A stretch of 64,000 bases of DNA from contig WNNJ02000486.1 in NCBI GenBank assembly GCA_012934845.2, positions 16,894 to 80,893 of the forward strand. The letters are read 5' to 3'. The notes beneath the pieces were generated by a model. It was given only the letters and a program-made list of their open reading frames with translations. It did no database searches and was not told where the DNA came from. The DNA is from Pomphorhynchus laevis (Eukaryota > Acanthocephala > Palaeacanthocephala > Echinorhynchida > Pomphorhynchidae). A program made the translations under genes and the position numbers. Positions 44,401-57,024 of this stretch are shown one piece after another (the stretch's first letter is position 1; every line of letters starts with the position of its first letter).

Positions 44401-45200
44401 TACGAAAAAGTTTATGGATTGATAATATATAATATACTTTATATTAGAATAAGATACAAGATAATCAAATTTCATCAGAGTAAATACGTCATTAGCAAGT
44501 ATTTGGCACTGCTGCTATGCTAGGTCGAGGAATAGTGGGCAAAACATGATAACATAGTAGTTTCTCTTGATGACCTCTTATCCTTATTCTATTACATCGT
44601 CTGTTATTTATTATTAAATCAATAAAAATAGATTTTCATAAAAGTTGAGTTTTATTTTTAATTTCAATTTTAACTTTATAGATATTGTATAAAATCTTAT
44701 AATTATTTATTAATTATCTTTATTCATATGTATATTGTACAGAATACGTAGACTCAGATATCTGATCTAATTTGTTCTACTGATAAGTTATTTTTGACCT
44801 GTGGACTTTGTTTTCCCGGTAATATAGCCTCTGTCAGAAATACTGAAATTGTGTTCTTGATACGACATTATATTCTGCTAATTTTCAAGCAAGTTTGATG
44901 AATTTTATTTTATTTTTTCTATTTCTTATAAATTATCTTGAAAAAGGGAGAAGTTTGCATCCCAGGGTGTTTACACTTTAAAATGTAAACTGTTTCACGT
45001 AATCACTTCGTTGTAAGTTTGGTCTGAGTCAACTAAACTAGGTGGCGACACCGAAAAAGAAACGTAAAAAATACGACTTAACAAAAGTTACATGTACTCA
45101 ACCAGATTGAAAAAATACGTAAGTACTTAAGATTTTAATTTTAAATCTCTAAATGTAGGAGAAAAAAATTGTAAAGTTTGTGATGTTATAGCAGCATATT
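44400..45200 (+). mobile_element. Naiad-like 3' UTR joined to Naiad 5' end (tandem junction)
   Basis: Plus strand: 3' UTR (44,420-44,620), hairpin segment (44,750-44,900), then the 5' UTR with GAGTCAACTAAACTAGGTGG (about 45,020) and the first codons of the endonuclease, degraded (to about 45,200). A 3' end followed by a 5' end in the same orientation is what a tandem pseudo-LTR junction of a Penelope-like element looks like. Confidence 0.8.
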
Positions 45201-45204
45201 TATA

Positions 45205-45955
45205 CAATAAATAAAAATAAAGATAAATAATAAATAATAATCTAAGATTTAATACAATTTATATTTTATCAAGTTTTAATTTATAATTGAAATATAAAAG
45301 TTAACTTATAAAAATATAAGTTAAAATTTAAAATTGAATTATTTGAATTTTTCATTGAGTTAATTTTTACCCAAAATTAAGATTAATTCATTTTGTGGAA
45401 TTTGCACAACGAAATTTTACGTATTGTTTGTTATGATACCTAAAATATTATAAAGGAAATATTATATGCCATATATATTATCTGTAAAGATATTGGTTTT
45501 ATATTGGTTTCACACACGGAAGTGTCACACTTTTAGCTATACAATATATGGAATATTATATATGGAATATTATATATGGAATATAATATGTATGGCATAT
45601 AATATATTGTAATGTAATATATTTGTAGTATTAAGATTATTCATCATATGAGCTATCATGCTATCATACTTGGCTACCATGACCGATTATGTGAAATCAT
45701 ATTGCCATTTCATATTTGTAGGCATAAATGTGACTGTATACTATGTACAAAATCTTGTAAATCTATCATGCATGTATTCAGCTGTCTTGTGGCATCAAAC
45801 AAATTTCTACCATCTATCAATTCTGAAAGCTATACATTCTAAAGATTTTGGCAAAACAATTGATACATTGATTTTATTTTCGTTCTTTTGAGGCATCGTC
45901 GAAAGACGGTAGTTTCCGTAAATAAACACTTCTCATATTATTATCCGTTTTACTA
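45205..45955. other. AT-rich intron sequence with a short local repeat
   Basis: 45,540-45,625 repeats ATATGGAATATTAT several times. Open stretches 45,648-45,891 are not recognisable. Confidence 0.5.
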
Positions 45956-45959
45956 TTTG

Positions 45960-47260
45960 TTATGCAATGGAAACTGAACCCAAACCAAGAACGTGGGATA
46001 AACATCATTAGTATCCTATCAGCACTTGGTTTGCGTATTTTTCTTCATACTGCTCTATCGAGAAGACGTCTTATCATATGGATTCATATATGCTTGCTGT
46101 GGATTCGATCAGTAGAAAGAAATCTTATGCTTTTAAATGACGCTGTATCGACAAATTATTTTTTTTTATTTCAATTGTTAAAAACAGAAAGGTCACATGC
46201 GTCCAAATGATTTAGACAGAGAACACTTAACCGGATGTTCTAGTGCTCTATTAAAATATTGAGAGAATTGTTTTAATTATATCTTAGCCAGTTATAAATG
46301 CTCAGTTCATTGGACTAATGTATTCTTAAAAATGCTTTTTAAGGACAAATAAGGAGATTCGAGAAACCTGAATAATTATTGAGGTATTACCATTATAAGT
46401 CAAGTTCGACAGTAAGGTGTAAGATTACTATTATACGCAAAAGATATATTGCCTTATGAACAACATTGATCCACAAGTTTTAATGCAACAACTTTAGAAT
46501 TTATAATTTTGCGCAGAGCTATTCTTGACGTGTTGGCGATATTTGTGGCTTTTTAGACTTTGTAGAGGCATTTGATTTCATAAACCGTAATTTTTATTCT
46601 ATAAATTGAGTTACCTATTGAAACTCGATTGTTCTTTTATTCATACACTTAAGCAGGTGTTACGTTCTCGATTCATTCGTATCTTCAAAGGATTACAATA
46701 TTCGGAAGCATGTTTTTTAAATTAATGGGGTCCCCCTACTTTTTTGTTTATTTCTCGCCGATCTACCAGCATGTATTAAGAATGTGAGTGCATCTTTTAT
46801 ATTGTAATGATCTAGCACTTTTTCAACAAGTCATTCCATACTTCAAGAGTCTCTAGAACAAGAATATTGCCGTTTAAATGGGCTTGAAGTTAACCATGAT
46901 AAAATAAAGGTAATAACATTTAGAGTTGGAGAGTGAATTACTTAGAAGGTTTCTTTCACTTTTAAAATTCAATGTGTAACTCTAACTTCGAGATGGATAT
47001 TTACAGATTATATCACAAATATCGCCGATAAAATTTTACGGTATCATCGTTGAATCGTCGGCATCATAAATCCAACGCTCTTATCACTCAGAAGTGAATG
47101 TTTTGATACATCATTTAAGTTCTTTTAGATAATGCTGTCATCAGCTAAGATCTTTCAATTATCTGATTCGATCTTACCAAAACTAATTTCAGCAGTATTG
47201 GCCGAATAAAGTGCGATTATCTTGAATCACATGTTTTATTGTCAAGAAGGAGATCGTCTT
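45960..47260 (+). pseudogene. strongly decayed LINE RT relic
   Basis: Plus-strand frames give pieces of an RT in order: NLNNYWGITIISQVR (the N-Y-R-G-I strand) near 46,360, a D-F-V-E-A-F-D-like strand near 46,560, and ETRLFFYSYT and INGVPYFF-like remains near 46,620-46,760. Stops are frequent. No family assignment. Confidence 0.5.
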
Positions 47261-47305
47261 CCACGCTTTCGTTACTTGTAAGATACATCCCTTTATCCTT
47301 TTGCC

Positions 47306-47399
47306 GTAAATTCCAAATGTAAAAGGAAGACTAGTTTCTTTATACGTTTATACAACAATATCTGAAAAGGGTAAAATAAATGTAAACATGTAAATTAAA
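47306..47399 (-). repeat. terminal repeat (3' side) of the LTR fossil
   Basis: 94 bp, nearly identical to 50,808-50,901 and in the same orientation; very short for an LTR. Confidence 0.85.
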
Positions 47400-50300
47400 C
47401 ATCACGGCATTCTTCCCTTCCATTCGAAGTCCCTCAGTTATTTCGGAGGAGATCTGTAACGAATTGGCATATGAACCTGATGGATCATCAACTGATCTTC
47501 TGTATGTGGTTTCGGGGTTAATTGCTTCGTCTCGCTTTGCCGTTAATAATCTTTTTCTTGTCGATTATCGAAAAACTCATCTGCGTATGCGTTGTGATAA
47601 GAAGTGTCATTTTCTTTTTCCAAATCGCAGTCCTCGTCTTCGAATTTTTCGTACTTGGAGATGTCTCTGCTTGATATCACTCTGGATCAACCGTCTGGAT
47701 CTTCAACGAGAGAATAACTGGGGTCGGCATCTCGTACTTGTACTGGCACCACGTTTGATGATAATTTGGATTGTTGTGCATGTTGTCTCATGCATACGGT
47801 CTCTCCGCTTTTTAGTCAAACTGGAAGTGGCTTGACTGATATATTTATCCAATAATACTGAAATATTTGGTCTTGCGGTATTTCGTTAGTCGCCGTGCAC
47901 ATAAATTATCGGCTGCATGCGAGAACGTGATCAAGCACCTTTTCCCATTTCGTAATCTGCATCTTTCTGGTTTCGAGCGCAAGCAGAATGGCCATGCATA
48001 ATGAACCAGCATACCTTTCAGCTTGGCAGTTTCCCCTTGGGTTGAACGGCAACGAGTGGCTGCTTGCAACTCCGTGGACAAGTAAGCACTACTTCAACTC
48101 TTCTGAGCGGAATGAGGAGGCATTTTCACTGTGAATGTACGCTGGAGCTCCAAACATGCAAAAGATCTGGTTGAGTTTGCTTATAACAGTTAATGAACTT
48201 GTATCGTGACATTGAAAAGCAAGTGTGTAACGACTATACTCGTCCACGATGGCAAGGATGTACTTGTTACGCGTGCTTGACGGTACGGGCCCTTTGAAAT
48301 CAATTGCCAGTTTTTCGAAAGCATGCGTTGCTTTTATCACGTGTTGCTCAGATGATTAGATGATTTCAAATTTGTACGGTGAAAGCTCTAGTTGCCATCG
48401 TTCAATTTTCGCGTTCTTTATTCTACTCCATCCGTATGAATTAAGCATGAAGGCCACAGACTTCTGGTCGGTAATGACAGCAAAAGGTCTACCGAGCAAA
48501 TAGTGACGCCATTTTCGGAATGACTCTACTATAGCGTGCGCTTCCATCTCAACTGCAGAATATTTGTTTTTAGCATGCGACAGTGACCTCGAAAAAAAGC
48601 AACCGGTCGCCCTTTTTGAGTTCATTGAACGCGTCGACAGCTTCGCAGGGCATCGGAAAATGTGTAGTATTAAATTTCTGTATTTTGAACGAAAAATTTG
48701 GAATCCAATTAGAATAGTACGAAAACATTTCACGCGCTCTGTACAATTGTTCTTAGTTTCCAGGAATTAGGAGGTTCACTAATGGTGCAAGACACTGTTC
48801 GTCGGGTTTTATTTTACCGTCCTCGATGGTAAATCCTAGTATGTATCTGATGCATGCTAAACTTGCACTTTGACTTGTTCAGGACCAGGACGACTGTACG
48901 ACATACCAAAAGGAACCTTTCGACAGTGTTATCAGGATCTTCCTTCGTGATGCCACAGATTGAGATGTCGTCAAGGTATACAAACGTATTCTTGATGTCG
49001 TTTTGTTCAATTATTTGATTCATAATCTTTTGAAAACACGCTACGAAATTAGTCAGTCCAAAAAGAATTCGAGTGAATTGAAAAAGCTTCCCGCGGGGTT
49101 CGAAACCTGTGAATGGACTGTCTAGCTCATGTATTTCGACTTGGTGGTATGCTGCTGCAAGGTCAATTGAGTAGAAATATTTGAATTGAGCGATCTTCTT
49201 TATCAGGTCTTTGATATTTGGAAGAGGGTACACGTCCAAATGCGTGTACTTGTTTATCGTCTGGGAGTAGTCAATGACAAGTCTCCTTCTTCCTCACTGA
49301 CATTTACTACAAATGCCTGTGCTCGACACGGTGACGAGCTAAGTTCGATTATTTTTTCTCGTAACATTGCGTCGATTTCGTATTGCATGAATGAGTTATC
49401 AGCCGGTGAATATTTGCGCGATTTTGTCAGTATCAGCTTGCAGTATTTTGAAAGGAAATCGAATAGTCGAGGCGGGCTGGAGATGTTCATCAGGCAAAGA
49501 GATGCCGATGCTTTCTTTGAGTCTTTGTTGAAATCGAAAGTAAATGTGATATGTGAAAAACGCTGCATAAATTCAGTACCAAGTATGATATCTGAACACA
49601 AATTTTCGAGGACGAAAAATTCGACTGTTTTGTGTGTCTTGCCCTAAAACGTTATATCGGCTGTGACGCAGCCTCGCGATGTGGCACGAAAATTTGATGT
49701 TGTCATGCATATTTGATGAGGTCTCGGGTGGTAAAAAAAGAAAGTCTTTTTTTCTCGCTGAAAGTATCAACGGACTTTCAGCAAGTGGATCGTAGAATGA
49801 TCATGAAGTTGATGGTATTGCCAGTGTCGAAAAGTGCTCTCAGCTAAAGTCCGTTGATATGCAGCGCTGCAATATGTCTGACTTCGCGGACGAGCAGGCG
49901 CTAGTTCGCCAAGTCTGACACTTGAGCAGAAGCTGTTGTTCTCATCTGATGATCTACATACTTTCGTCAAGTGTCCGATTTTCTTACACCTGTTGCAGGT
50001 AAGATTAGCTGCGGAACAAAGAGATCTGGGATGTTTCCGCTTGGAGCCTCGGAAATAGCTCGTCCGCGTTGTATACTTGTGGGATACTCGATTTGACGAA
50101 ACTACACAGCTCGAGAGATCACGCTGTTCTACTTGCGAGAAAGCTTGAGTTGTCTCACTGCCTGGGGGCTCTGGTGGTCTCATATTGGTAGAGACACGTT
50201 GTTTGTATTAGCCAAAGTGGCGTATTCGTCTGTCATGAAAGAGTTATATGTCTTCAAACGCGATTCTGCGAGTTCCATGGGCCTGAATTGATCGCACGCA

Positions 50301-50807
50301 GAAGTGAGGTTGATATCTGAATTTTTCAAACGTCTTTGGCGAATTGTATCGGAGCTAATTCCCGTGATGACGACGTCGAGAATAGTCTCATCTCTGTACC
50401 TATCAGCTGTAAGCGCTTCCGACGTGCATTCCGCAGCAAGGGTTCGGAGTTCTCCTAGGTACTGGTCGAATGATTCATTCGCCATATGCTTACGAGATCG
50501 TAGGATTGCCGAGCATCTACCTGGTTTAAGGATTTCTTGTACCGCTCAAATAATATTTTCATGGCATCGTCGTAGCTGCTGCAAGGGCGTATAAGTTTGA
50601 ATATGTTTGGGACCACGAAGTTGAAAATCGTGTGCAGTTTTTCGTCGTCCTGAGTGATTTTTAGTTTCGAAATGTAATTCTCGAAAGTCACTGACCAGTG
50701 GCAGTATATGTCTTGGGCATCAAGGCCTTCTGGTGAAGTTGAAAGACGATCGGGTCCGGGATGTAGATCCGCCATATATACATGTCAATACTGTTGTATA
50801 AATTGCA

Positions 50808-50901
50808 GTAAATTCCAAATGTAAAAGGAATACTAGTTTCTTTATGCGTTTATACAACAATATCTGAAAAGGGTAAAATAAATGTAAACATGTAAATTAA
50901 A
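50808..50901 (-). repeat. terminal repeat (5' side) of the LTR fossil
   Basis: 94-bp partner of 47,306-47,399; the gag-like region begins just inside it. Confidence 0.85.
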
Positions 50902-50904
50902 GAT

Positions 50905-51360
50905 CATGACACCTTTTAACTTAGGGAATGCTTGTATCTACCAACAACTTCTGCTTTCTTGCAGCACAATACAAATGGACACCAAAAGCTTGTTTAAATC
51001 AACCATATTATCCCGCTATTATCGTATCGATAGTGGGATTGCAAAATAAAACTCAAATTATTATTCAAAGCCATTTAAAGCCACTTGAAGCTATTTGTTG
51101 CTTGCAGATTAATAGCTTTAGACCAGTATCTCTTAACCTTTTTTGAACAGTGACCCAACATTGCTCCACCTAGTGGCATCGTGACCAAACCCGAACATTT
51201 TCTCACAAAATGAAGTTAATTTTACAGATCACAGGTATATTAAGTCCTCACGAAAGGTAAAACAACTTATAGACAATTTGAATAAATCTGAGAAACAAAA
51301 TAAATGATTTTACAATAAAAGCTTCGCACAAAAATGATTATATATATTACAATATAATTA
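50905..51360. other. intron sequence, nothing recognised
   Basis: Between the LTR fossil and the hAT relic; no feature seen. Confidence 0.5.
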
Positions 51361-51367
51361 ATTTCAA

Positions 51368-53250
51368 TTAATGAGATGGTTGTTCTTGTTTTCTATTCAT
51401 CAATTGCTGAATCCGTGGCTCCAACTTCGATAATGCCAGTCTTATGTGATTAAAACCAAGTATGATCCACGACTTCGTTTTTAAAATAGTCAAAGTAGTG
51501 AAACCCTGCTCACAAAGAGAAATTGTTGGAAATGCCAAAATTTCATGGATTCCTAATCTTGATAGACTTGGATACACAATGATCTGTCGAAGCCAGAAAT
51601 TGTGTAATTCGTATGCGTCCAATATTGTTTTAGTTCCGGAATTTGACTGAAGATCTATGAGCTCTTCTGCTAATTCATTGCCTTTATTGAATTTCGCAAA
51701 AAAAGGGTTGTTCAATCCAGGAGAAGAAGTTTGGATTCTCACCAAGATAATGTGCAAATTGAATTTCTAATTCTGACAAATGTTCCATGATGTTTTTAAT
51801 TAAGTCCTCTGAAGCATCTGTATTTCTAAGCTTTTTTTCGAGCGATCTGAAAATGACCATATTTCCTTTGACGACTCTTTTTCTTCACTGAGGTAGCTTA
51901 TTCATTAAGACATGAACTTTCTTGAAACAGAAAATTCGATTAGCATTTGATTTTTGTAATGACAAATTCAGATCGTTCATGTGTCCAAAAATATCAGCCA
52001 GGTCACACATAATGAAAAAGAATTCTTCATCTTCAAACTTTTCCAAAGCTTTGTGACCAACGTTCCACAAAAACACAGCAATTTCATTAGACAGGCTTAC
52101 CGCCCTATCAAATACACGACCTCTAGAAAGCTACCGTACTTAGGTGTGAAATAACGATACGCTATGTTCCGCAACGCCTTCCTCTTAAAATGTTTTGAAA
52201 ATTCTATGATTAAGCGTTTTTCCACGAATGAAATTTACAACTTGAACTATAGCGACCAGAACTTATTTGAGAGTCCGGCAACGTGTTTGAGCCAAGTGCT
52301 GGCGATGAATAACACAATGAATGTTAACAATATCTGAGACAACATTTTTCACTAAACTCACAAAACCTGACTTGTGTCCTAACATTGAAGGTGCACAGTC
52401 TGTGCAGATATAATCAATTTTATTACAATTAATACCATGTGTTTTTAAGAAATCATTTAATAATCCGAAAACGTCAGTTGCTTTGACAGTTAATTCCAAC
52501 TTTGCAAAATAAAAACTTATCACGAAACGAAGCGTCTTCTACATAACGAATGAATACAATCGAATGAATCATGTTGGTGGCATCCATTAATTCGTCCAGC
52601 TGTAAACTAATTCGTGATGTGCTGTTTTTGATTCCATATACAATTTGTGTATGTACGTCTTCGCTCACCTCAACTATTCTTGATTTCATGACATCGTTTA
52701 ATAACGGAATATCTTTGAGCGTTTTCATTGATTCTTCTTCAACGATAAGTTTCGCCATTTTTAGTTCAGCAGGTTTAATTAGCTTTTTCTACTACAATAT
52801 GAGGTTTTTCTCTTTTAATTATGTACGCAACTTTATAAGAAACTTCCAGCATTGGTTGTTTGTGTTTTACAAATTGGAATCCAATCCTTGAAGGGTTCCA
52901 ATTTGGTCGAATCGTGCCCTCTTTCATTTCATTTCCTTTTATGTTCTATATCCACCACGTACATTATTGAAGTGGGCCAGTAACTTGAACGGTCGCAAAC
53001 TTTTATTGACGAGAACCAAATTACAAGTCATGCATTGCGCTTTGATTATGCCTTTCTCAACAAACTTTTATTGGCGAGAACCAAATTACAAGTCATGCAT
53101 TGCTTTTGATTATGCCTTTCTCGACAACATTTGTGAAATTCTACTTTACAAATTCGTATTTTCAACCTCTCTTACTCCTTGACGTCATGATGAGATGAAC
53201 AATCTGAAATTATCAATATGAGATTAAAAATCTTTCAGTTCATTTGAATG
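51368..53250 (-). pseudogene. hAT transposase, ZBED/FAM200-like (decayed DNA transposon)
   Basis: Minus strand. Remains of a BED zinc finger lie near 53,150-52,930 (KLLAHFNNVRGGYRT). Then KVAYIIKREKPHIVVEKANK, 52,758-52,474 (LNDVMKSRIVEVSEDVHTQI, SRISLQLDELMDATN: the D-E-x-x-D region), and 52,523-52,263 (YICTDCAPSMLGHKSGFVSL: the T-D-x-A-x-x-M block, and a C-x-x-H-R helix). 52,076-51,885 and 51,757-51,368 carry the insertion domain and hAT C-terminal dimerisation part (FPTISLCEQGFTTL). At least four frame breaks; TIRs not recognised. It is inactive. Confidence 0.85.
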
Positions 53251-53575
53251 TTTTGAATCCTTGAAGGGTTTCCTTCTGGTCGAATTGTACCCTCTTTCAT
53301 TCCATTTCCTCTTATGTTCTATATCCACCACGTACATTATTGAAGTGGGCCAGTAACTTGAACGGTCGCAAACTTTTATTGGCGAGAACCAAATTACAAG
53401 TCATGCATTGCGCTTTGATTATGCCTTTCTCAACAACATTTGTGAAATCCTACTTTACAAATTCGTATTTTCAACCTCTCTTCCTCCTTGACGTCATGAT
53501 GAGATGAACAATCTGAAATTATCAATATGAGATTAAAAATCTTTCAGTTCATTTGAATGTTTTGTAGAATAGAAT
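52877..53575. repeat. tandem duplication at the hAT 5' end
   Basis: 52,877-53,256 and 53,257-53,575 repeat the same sequence (AATCCTTGAAGGGTT... through CTTTCAGTTCATTTGAATG). The first copy has a further internal duplication of about 66 bp (ACTTTTATTGGCGAGAACCA at 53,000 and 53,066). The BED-finger region is thus present two to three times. Confidence 0.9.
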
Positions 53576-53599
53576 GATCGTGACTCACTAAAACTCCTT

Positions 53600-54900
53600 C
53601 CATGCCAATCTGGTGAGTCATGACCCATAGGTTAAGAAACTCTGCTCTTGACAAGAAATCAGGAGTGCGCCCAATTGACATAAGTGAAGTATGCAGACGT
53701 ATAATCTCAAAATATAGTCTTCCACCGGTATACACCTACACAATCTGTAGGGCTAACACACAATTGTGTACTGGGCAAAAGTGCGGAATGGAATTTGTTA
53801 TAAGAAACATACCCAGATTATTGAAGGAAAACAGTAAAACATGTCTACTCATCATAGATGCCCAAAACGCATTCAACAGCATCAACAGGAAAATGGCCCT
53901 AGAAAACATTAACAAATTATGTTCTGTCTTGACTAATGTGCTATATAACATTTATGGGGTTTCCTGTACTTAAGTTTGAAAATGAATTCATGTTATCCAG
54001 GGAGGGTCTCACTCAAGGATATCCATTGGCAATGGTAGCCTTTGCAGCAGCGACAATTCCATTAATATATCGTCTATGAATAGCCATAAATTTCGAGTGG
54101 GATTAGCAGTGATGCATCGTTGGTCGACTGACATACAAATAAAATGCGAATAGATATGTGATCTATCCAGAAAGTATCCCTTAACATATGCTTCCGTAAA
54201 TAGATCGTCATCATGGCTGTCAGCAAAAGTTTGATACGTGATTCTATTTGAACAACCATGAATTTCGAGTTGGATTAGCACTGAGATATGGTTCGTCGAC
54301 TGACATACAAATATGAAAATGTGCATGTGAAAGTCCAAAACGACATCACATGCATTATCTTGTAAAGTTGGTGGTCATTCAATAGTTAAGTACAACATAA
54401 TTAGAGAGATAAATGGAAAGGAATTAAAACGAATAAGACAAAATGTTGAGATATAACCTGTGCTTACAATTGTTCCTGACTCATATATTTAATGCAGCAG
54501 CTACTACCAGAGATCGTGAGGCGAGATTATACGTATCAATCACGGGTTTATTTACTTCGATGAGTGAGCGAACATTTTTGGATTTTACCATTTTTAACCC
54601 GTATGCACAGTCAAATGCAGCAGCCAGCCCTTCGAACTCATTTGACTATCACCAAAATAAAAAATGGCTAAATATCTGAAACGCGTAATAGAAATAGAAA
54701 AAGGATCTTTTATTCCTTTTGTTATGATGACCTCTGGAGGATTAGGTCTAGAAGCCAATGCTATAATCAAGCAGATCTCACTACTAAAATCTCAAAGGTA
54801 CTCAACGAAATATCATTCTTACATTTCTAACTTAAGAGAGCGAATATCTATTGCATTAGTTAAAGCAAATGCATGGTGCTTGAGAGACAAGTTCAGCTGA
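53600..54900 (+). pseudogene. LINE RT, Cys/His module and R2-type endonuclease-like end (decayed)
   Basis: Plus strand. 53,620-53,973: SGVRPIDISEVCRRIISKY, TQLCTGQKCGMEF and LLIIDAQNAFNSINRKMALE (the RT strand with its Asp). Near 54,000: REGLTQGYPLAMVAFAAATI, the 'TQGDPLAM' motif with Asp changed to Tyr. 54,240-54,360: HEFRVGLALRYGSSTD and CAC..., the C-x-C...H module; a second copy of this stretch (54,078-54,142) shows a local 172-bp duplication. 54,443-54,679: RTFLDFTIFNPYAQSNAAAS (endonuclease-like). 54,664-54,900: EIEKGSFIPFVMMTSGGLGL to the end. The YADD region is lost. Confidence 0.75.
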
Positions 54901-54904
54901 GATG

Positions 54905-56800
54905 AAAAATGCCTTAGAGAAGTAATTTCAACAAAAATTGACGTTTTTACTTTAAGACCGTTATTATTTTGTTGTTGTCCATTAACTTTAGTTTCGTTTT
55001 GTCTGAAGTATCATCCAATTTGTAATTTGTTGTCAGAATAAACCAGACCACTTAACTAAAACTTAATTTTGTGTATAATAAATAAATTAAAAAATAATAA
55101 TAAATTTATTATTTAGCAATTTTGAATGAATTGCTATCAAGTTTCGATCACTATTCATCCACCATAATATTCAATTAAATATTAATCAATATTTAATTGA
55201 TTAATAACCGATTATAATAATTATTAGATTAATAGATTATTAATCGATTAATAACAATTAATCGATTAATAATCTTGAATAATTTTAATCGATTAAAATG
55301 TGAATAGCTCTGTGTACATAAGCAAAGGAGCCCTTAATTGAAAATAACCTTACTGATTTTACATGAACATTAATTGCATCTAGAAACGTTCTATGTAAAA
55401 TATCTTTAATGGAAAATCATTCTTGTAATTTTCATAGAAACGTCTAATCAATAGTTATGCAGCAGTCTCCATGCTTCATTCTAAATTGTTTCCATAAGGG
55501 TTTTCATTCTAATTTTTAAATAACGTTCTTGTTCGATAATTAATAAAATTAACGTAAAATTCTAGTGCAGGTGACTAACATCTTAGGAACATACTTTAAT
55601 TACTTAATTTGCTATCATTAAGACCATATTATATGCAAAAACCTAACTTGATAACTTTACTTTAAAGTCAAGTATATTACGATAGATAGAAAATAATGTT
55701 ACTGCACTAATTGTTCACTGCACTAGATACACTCATTGAGTGTATCTAGTCTTAAATTTATCGACTATGTTTTCGTCCTTTCATTGACTGTTTTACACTA
55801 GATCTAATAAGAATTATCCTCACATATTAATATCTATAATGTAATAAATTTAAACTTACAACTAGAATTTTGCCTTGTTTGATATATTTTCTTTCCTAAA
55901 TAGAGTTTCCTAATTGAAAATGAGTTATATTTAGAGGAATTTTGTATTTATTCAAAATATTCAATATATTTCATTTTTAAATTTTGTTGTTTAGCATGGT
56001 TGAACTTTCAAAATATTTAAGTTATTGAACATAATATAAACGGTTAAGATTATATTCTGATAGTGGGGCCGCATATGTGATCTTCTTAAAGTATACAATG
56101 ATAACTCAAAACTTTAGTATTATAATTAAATAATATAATTATAATATTTATATTTTATTATCGTTTCATTAATTTTCATATTAAGTGCAAAATACCACTT
56201 GACACACATTATGTTAGGAAATAAGAAATAACGTTGGAAAAATACTTTGTAAGCTAACAAGTGCTTTTGAAAGCACCTTTGTTTTTGTTATGACATTTAA
56301 TAATCTATTGAATCTTAAAATATTTTACTGATTTATTTAATTGAATACTCTATAGGTGGTCGAAGTATACATTTTCAAACGTTTCCGCGTTTATCGTCAG
56401 AATACCAAGATGTTCGATTATTTTATAAGGATTGTATAAAATTAATAAATTACCAAATATTCTGTATTAATGTTGAAAATGTACAAATCAATTTTCAAGA
56501 TTAGCATCTGACATGTTCGAACATTTAGTAATTTTTTCCCATCATCTTAATAAGTAAATATTAACCTTATCATATTTAATCAACAAATTTTTCTTTGAAA
56601 TAAAAAATTTTCTGTTTATGATTAATTAATCACACACGACACTATTATACAAACTATTAATTATTTTACTCAAACATTTTTAGCTTCCACGTGCTGATTT
56701 TTTATTGGTTTAAATAGGAAACACTAATACGATTTGTAAGCATGTAATTTATTAAAAATGAAATGATATAAACCGATTAAACAGAGAAATAAAGTTACAC
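54905..56800. other. AT-rich intron sequence
   Basis: No gene. 55,190-55,300 is a run of ATTAATCGATTAAT-like repeats. Otherwise no feature recognised up to the 56,805 exon. Confidence 0.5.
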
Positions 56801-56804
56801 TTAC

Positions 56805-57023
56805 AATGGATTTGTCTCCAGTTAAAAGTTCACCACTACTATAAGTTGTAGCTAAAGTTCCTGAGCATTCTTCTTGATACCACGGCTTAGAACCAGTTTC
56901 AGTTGTAGCTCCAATTGCGAATGTATATATACTGTTTATATAGCCATCGCATGAACAAGAATCACCTTCTCTTCCACCATTACCACTTGCCCATACAAAT
57001 ATTGAGCCTTTACCATTGCGACC
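56805..57023 (-). CDS. furin/PCSK-like convertase, exon 2 of those visible (oxyanion Asn)
   Basis: 219 bp, phase 0 both sides; acceptor ATTTTAG/GGT, donor ATT/GTAAGT (consensus). Encodes [40 protein letters not shown] and [25 protein letters not shown] carries the oxyanion-hole Asn; its presence argues against PC2, which has Asp there. C-S-C-D-G-Y-x-N-S-I-Y-T and A-T-T-Y-S-S-G are near-invariant furin-family blocks. Confidence 0.97.
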
Positions 57024-57024
57024 C

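Larger units (their letters stand above)
47306..50901 (-). mobile_element. Ty3/gypsy-type LTR retrotransposon fossil
   Basis: Fossil on the minus strand, bounded by two near-identical 94-bp direct repeats (47,306-47,399 and 50,808-50,901). Parts in order from the right: gag-like region (50,775-50,180), CCHC knuckle and protease region (about 50,180-49,570), RT (49,600-48,814), RNase H (48,733-48,356), integrase (48,340-47,845). It looks broken in at least five places and, at 3.6 kb, is short for the family. The close match of its end repeats suggests a fairly young insertion. Confidence 0.88.

Noticed and set aside
54009-54338. 109-codon minus-strand frame with repeated FVCQSTN
   Set aside because: It is the reverse of the duplicated Cys/His module of the plus-strand LINE.
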